Below, in pieces: positions 61,510 through 64,000 of a stretch of 64,000 nucleotides of DNA. Positions within the stretch are counted from its first letter, which is position 1; each line of letters begins with the position of its first letter. Origin of the DNA: UBA4416 sp040387555 (GTDB lineage Bacteria > Bacteroidota > Bacteroidia > B-17B0 > Aurantibacillaceae); NCBI GenBank assembly GCA_040387555.1, contig JAZKDO010000008.1, positions 114,368 to 178,367 of the forward strand, in the 5' to 3' direction. The notes under the pieces were generated by a model. That model made no database searches. It saw only the letters and a program-made list of their open reading frames with translations, and had not been told where the DNA came from. The position numbers were made by a program, and so were the translations under genes.

Positions 61510-63363
61510 TTACTTAGTATCAGGAGCCTCATAATCAACACCTTGCCCATCTAATTGGTATATTTTCAGTGAATTTACTTTAATGCTTAATGCCTTTTGT
61601 TCTATATTCCAAAAGAAACAGGTAATCTTCTTAGATTTTTTTGGCAAGTTGCCTATTATCAAACTATATGATAAATTCTTTTTTCCATTATTATCATAGC
61701 CTGTCCATTGTAAGGGATAACGCTTAAAATAAACTGTTTGATCCAACGAATCATTCACCTGTAATACCAACCAGGCGTTAACTGGTACCGGAATTTTATC
61801 AATATTGAAATTAACTTCTGCAAGCAATGGCTTTGTATTAGCAAAAGTAGTATCAGCGTGACTATATATTTCAATAAATTCATTTGCATTGTCTTTAATA
61901 ACTGTATTTTTTACTTCCAGACATTGTGTTCTTATTATTTTCTGCTTTCTCTTAAGTAAAACAAATCCCCAATCCGGTTCTGAATCTATAATATCATAAT
62001 AGGGTTTAAAATACTTTTCTTCTACACGAGTCGCGAGGTAATAATCACAATTCATTTGCATTACTTCTGTAGGGTCTGCTGAATTTAAAACGCTTCCATG
62101 TCTATAATTAATGAAGGCATAAAACAGCTCTCTTACCCGGTGTCCGCCAATTGTAATCCTTTCTTGTGATTTGGCCTGTTCATTGATTAGGGTCGTATAA
62201 AAGTGCTCAGGAATAGTTTCGTATACATTTAAAGAATGTTTCCTGAAGTTCAGATTCACTGCAAAATGAATGATAAAAAGTGCTGATCCGGTTAAGAGAA
62301 ACAAACGGTTATACCTCAAAGGAACAAGATCAAATGTAAAGGCGATCAAGAGAACAAAAAATAAATAAAAAAACAAGCCCGTCCTATCTTCAGGGTAATT
62401 TACACCCATCAGTTTATGCATTAAATAAAAACCCAAACATAAAGCAGCAAGAATACCTGCAAATAATAATGACAAAGAAGGCTTTTTAAACAGCTCTTTT
62501 AGCTTCATAAATGCATTTCGGTTAAGATACCCTACCGATACTAAAACCAAAATAAATAGAAGAATCAAGCTGTATTTTACCACAGAATTTTCAAAACCAA
62601 AGATCAACTGCACTAGACTCACAAAGGTTACTTTCCAATAACTATCCCCTGCCCCATAATACAAAGCCCCATTATCCTGAAGGAAAAACGAAAAAGAAAG
62701 CCAATAGTATATTGCACCAAGATGTATGAGCCAGGCTATTATAATTATAGGCTTAAATAGGGTTTTATTGAATAACTGAACAATTGCAATAATCGCACTC
62801 AATAACAACACAACAATAATCAGAATAAGATTGGCACTAATGGCTAATTGAAAAAACAAGAGACAACACAAAAATTTATTTTTGTAATTGGTATCTTCAA
62901 TATATTCCATCAATAGAGCGATTCCCATCAGTAACATGGCCATGGATATACCGTAGCCTCTGCATGCACTAAAAAACGTAATCCAATGAAAAGACACTAA
63001 TATTCCAGCTGTTAAGAAAACTTTAGACCCAAAATGATTCAATTTTTTACAAATACGGTAAGTAGCTATAATTAAAATAATCAGCCCTATCAAATTAGGT
63101 AAACGTGAAGAAAACGGTGATGAGCCAAATAAATGAAAACAGATGTTCCCTAAAAAACTATTTAATACGTGGTTATTAGCATCCACCTGAGAATGAAACG
63201 GCCAATACTTCCCTGATTGGATATACATGAAAAATGTTGCCGTTTCATCATGGTTAAATGGAACCAGATAAGATCTTAAGGCAACCACAATGAAGACAAC
63301 AATAGAAACAGTAATAAATAAAACAGAGAACTGCTTTTGTTCCTTTAAAATATTTTGAACCAT
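61510..63363 (-). CDS. Large GT39-like membrane protein
   Basis: A 617-residue membrane protein with roughly 11-12 helices and an acidic pair in the first loop (Asp39-Glu40 in NHDETATFF), as in GT-C sugar transferases. The motif RLPNLIGL after a loop with HVLNSFLGN fits the family. A periplasmic C-terminal domain of about 200 residues follows, with no recognised family. It has its own strand and no partner gene beside it. It could be a paralogue of the neighbouring GT39-like enzyme. Confidence 0.75.
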   Translation of the reverse strand: MVQNILKEQKQFSVLFITVSIVVFIVVALRSYLVPFNHDETATFFMYIQSGKYWPFHSQVDANNHVLNSFLGNICFHLFGSSPFSSRLPNLIGLIILIIATYRICKKLNHFGSKVFLTAGILVSFHWITFFSACRGYGISMAMLLMGIALLMEYIEDTNYKNKFLCCLLFFQLAISANLILIIVVLLLSAIIAIVQLFNKTLFKPIIIIAWLIHLGAIYYWLSFSFFLQDNGALYYGAGDSYWKVTFVSLVQLIFGFENSVVKYSLILLFILVLVSVGYLNRNAFMKLKELFKKPSLSLLFAGILAALCLGFYLMHKLMGVNYPEDRTGLFFYLFFVLLIAFTFDLVPLRYNRLFLLTGSALFIIHFAVNLNFRKHSLNVYETIPEHFYTTLINEQAKSQERITIGGHRVRELFYAFINYRHGSVLNSADPTEVMQMNCDYYLATRVEEKYFKPYYDIIDSEPDWGFVLLKRKQKIIRTQCLEVKNTVIKDNANEFIEIYSHADTTFANTKPLLAEVNFNIDKIPVPVNAWLVLQVNDSLDQTVYFKRYPLQWTGYDNNGKKNLSYSLIIGNLPKKSKKITCFFWNIEQKALSIKVNSLKIYQLDGQGVDYEAPDTK

Positions 63364-63525
63364 TTTATGAATATAAAGCTTTTTATCTAATTCAAATAAG
63401 TGACAACTTTCTACTTTTAAAACTTGTTCAATTAATTTTTATAGACAGGTTGGGTCTTAGCCCATCTAATCTTTTACAAGAGTTTCGCTATAGTGTAATA
63501 TTAAGCTGAAAAATAAACATAAAAA

Positions 63526-63549
63526 AAGCATCCGCCAGTTGGGATGCTT
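63526..63549 (-). terminator. Rho-independent terminator of secG
   Basis: Inverted repeat aagcatcc...ggatgctt with an eight-base loop, followed on the minus strand by a T-run of seven. It begins 20 bases after the secG stop codon. Confidence 0.82.
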
Positions 63550-63568
63550 AATTTTTATAATGATTTTA

Positions 63569-63913
63569 TTATGGGGTTGTTGTTGGAGCCGTTTGCTGAG
63601 CAGGCTGAGGCTGAGGCGCAGCAGGCATTACTGCACCACCTGCTTTTTGTTTAGTAATTGAACCTTCAGATTCATCCGTGCTTTCCGTTAAGCCGGATTT
63701 TTTTGGAGTTGACAATAAACTAAATACTAATAGTAATATGGCTAATGTCCAGGTAGCTTTTTCAATAAAATCAGTTCCACGACGAGCGCCCATGATTTGG
63801 TTAGCAGCGGAGAAATTACTGGAAATTCCACCACCTTTGGAGTTTTGAACTAGTACTACTAAGATTAGTAATATACATACGATGATAATTGCTATTGTTA
63901 AAAATGCTTGCAT
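63569..63913 (-). CDS. secG: SecG, preprotein translocase subunit
   Basis: A 114-residue SecG: two transmembrane helices (ITIIVCILLILVVLVQ and ATWTLAILLLVFSLL) flank the family's cytosolic loop SKGGGISSNFSAANQIMGARRG. It has a long Pro/Ala/Gln-rich C-terminal tail (PAAPQPQPAQQTAP). SecG helps SecYEG protein export. An upstream promoter with both boxes is seen (separate entry), and a terminator follows, so the gene is monocistronic. Confidence 0.93.
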   Translation of the reverse strand: MQAFLTIAIIIVCILLILVVLVQNSKGGGISSNFSAANQIMGARRGTDFIEKATWTLAILLLVFSLLSTPKKSGLTESTDESEGSITKQKAGGAVMPAAPQPQPAQQTAPTTTP

Positions 63914-63951
63914 AGGTTATTTGTTAGTTTTCAATTTTTCTATAAGGGATG

Positions 63952-63983
63952 CAAAGTAAACACTTTTTTGTGGAAATTTCAAA
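63952..63983 (-). promoter_or_regulatory. secG promoter with -33 and -7 boxes
   Basis: On the minus strand TTTG is followed after 20 bases by TTACTTTG, one base off the TAnnTTTG consensus. The leader to the secG ATG would be about 35 bases. It is the only place in the window where both boxes are clearly seen. Confidence 0.55.
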
Positions 63984-64000
63984 CTTAATATTTCATAAGC

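Overview
The window looks like chromosome of a low-GC, AT-rich member of the Bacteroidota. The evidence is a giant secreted protein ending in a gliding-motility-associated (CHU_C-type) C-terminal domain followed by a PorP/SprF-family gene, a LytTR two-component pair, a NamZ/DUF1343 gene, and promoter boxes of the Bacteroidota form TAnnTTTG. No rRNA, CRISPR array, insertion sequence or phage gene was seen. One tRNA gene (Ser, GGA) is present. The exact genus cannot be told from the sequence alone.

Layout. (1) 1-6578 is housekeeping: the 3' part of a class IV aminotransferase, a YbjN-like protein, a low-molecular-weight tyrosine phosphatase, a STAS protein, a Fur-family regulator abutting a bifunctional Rel/SpoT enzyme, a methyltransferase, a MazG-like pyrophosphohydrolase and an OmpH/Skp-like protein. 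(2) 6668-27388 is a surface-polysaccharide locus of about 20 genes: an initiating phosphoglycosyl transferase, a DegT aminotransferase, an O-antigen ligase/polymerase-like membrane protein, glycosyltransferases of several families (GT2, GT4, GT9, GT11, GT61, RgpF-like), a deacetylase, two tandem FemAB/GNAT-like proteins, a methyltransferase, and a Wzm/Wzt ABC exporter whose ATPase carries a C-terminal glycan-binding-type domain. No Wzx flippase was seen, so export is probably ABC-dependent. (3) 27575-31000 holds a membrane histidine kinase, a RibD-C/DHFR-like protein, a decayed gene remnant, a possible small gene and tRNA-Ser. (4) 31255-40657 is a small secreted protein, the 2631-residue repeat protein and PorP/SprF, probably one type IX secretion unit. 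(5) 40777-49756 is mixed housekeeping: hydrolase lipoprotein, NamZ, LolC/E-like permease, BaiN/HI0933 flavoprotein, SPFH-GYF protein, acyltransferase, XerD, AroQ. (6) 49874-63363 is a second glycan locus. It contains the CDP-glucose to CDP-3,6-dideoxyhexose genes rfbF, rfbG and rfbH, which run directly into a LamG-domain sensor kinase and a LytTR regulator, then an epimerase/reductase, a 3,5-epimerase-like cupin, two GT2 enzymes, another epimerase and two GT39-like membrane proteins. (7) secG closes the window.

How the parts work together. The two polysaccharide loci together could build, decorate, export and ligate a lipopolysaccharide O-chain that carries a 3,6-dideoxyhexose. The sensor pair fused to the end of the rfb operon suggests that this surface glycan, or another carbohydrate, is monitored by the cell.

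Main points for a second look: the rfbFGH-LamG kinase-LytTR operon; a palindromic repeat lying inside the coding frame of the BaiN-like flavoprotein with a related copy elsewhere; a 297-bp perfect direct repeat 2679 bp apart inside the giant gene, set in a higher-order repeat pattern; and six genes whose promoter box ends only 4-5 bases before the start codon, which predicts leaderless mRNAs. All family names come from motif recognition by eye; no database search was run.
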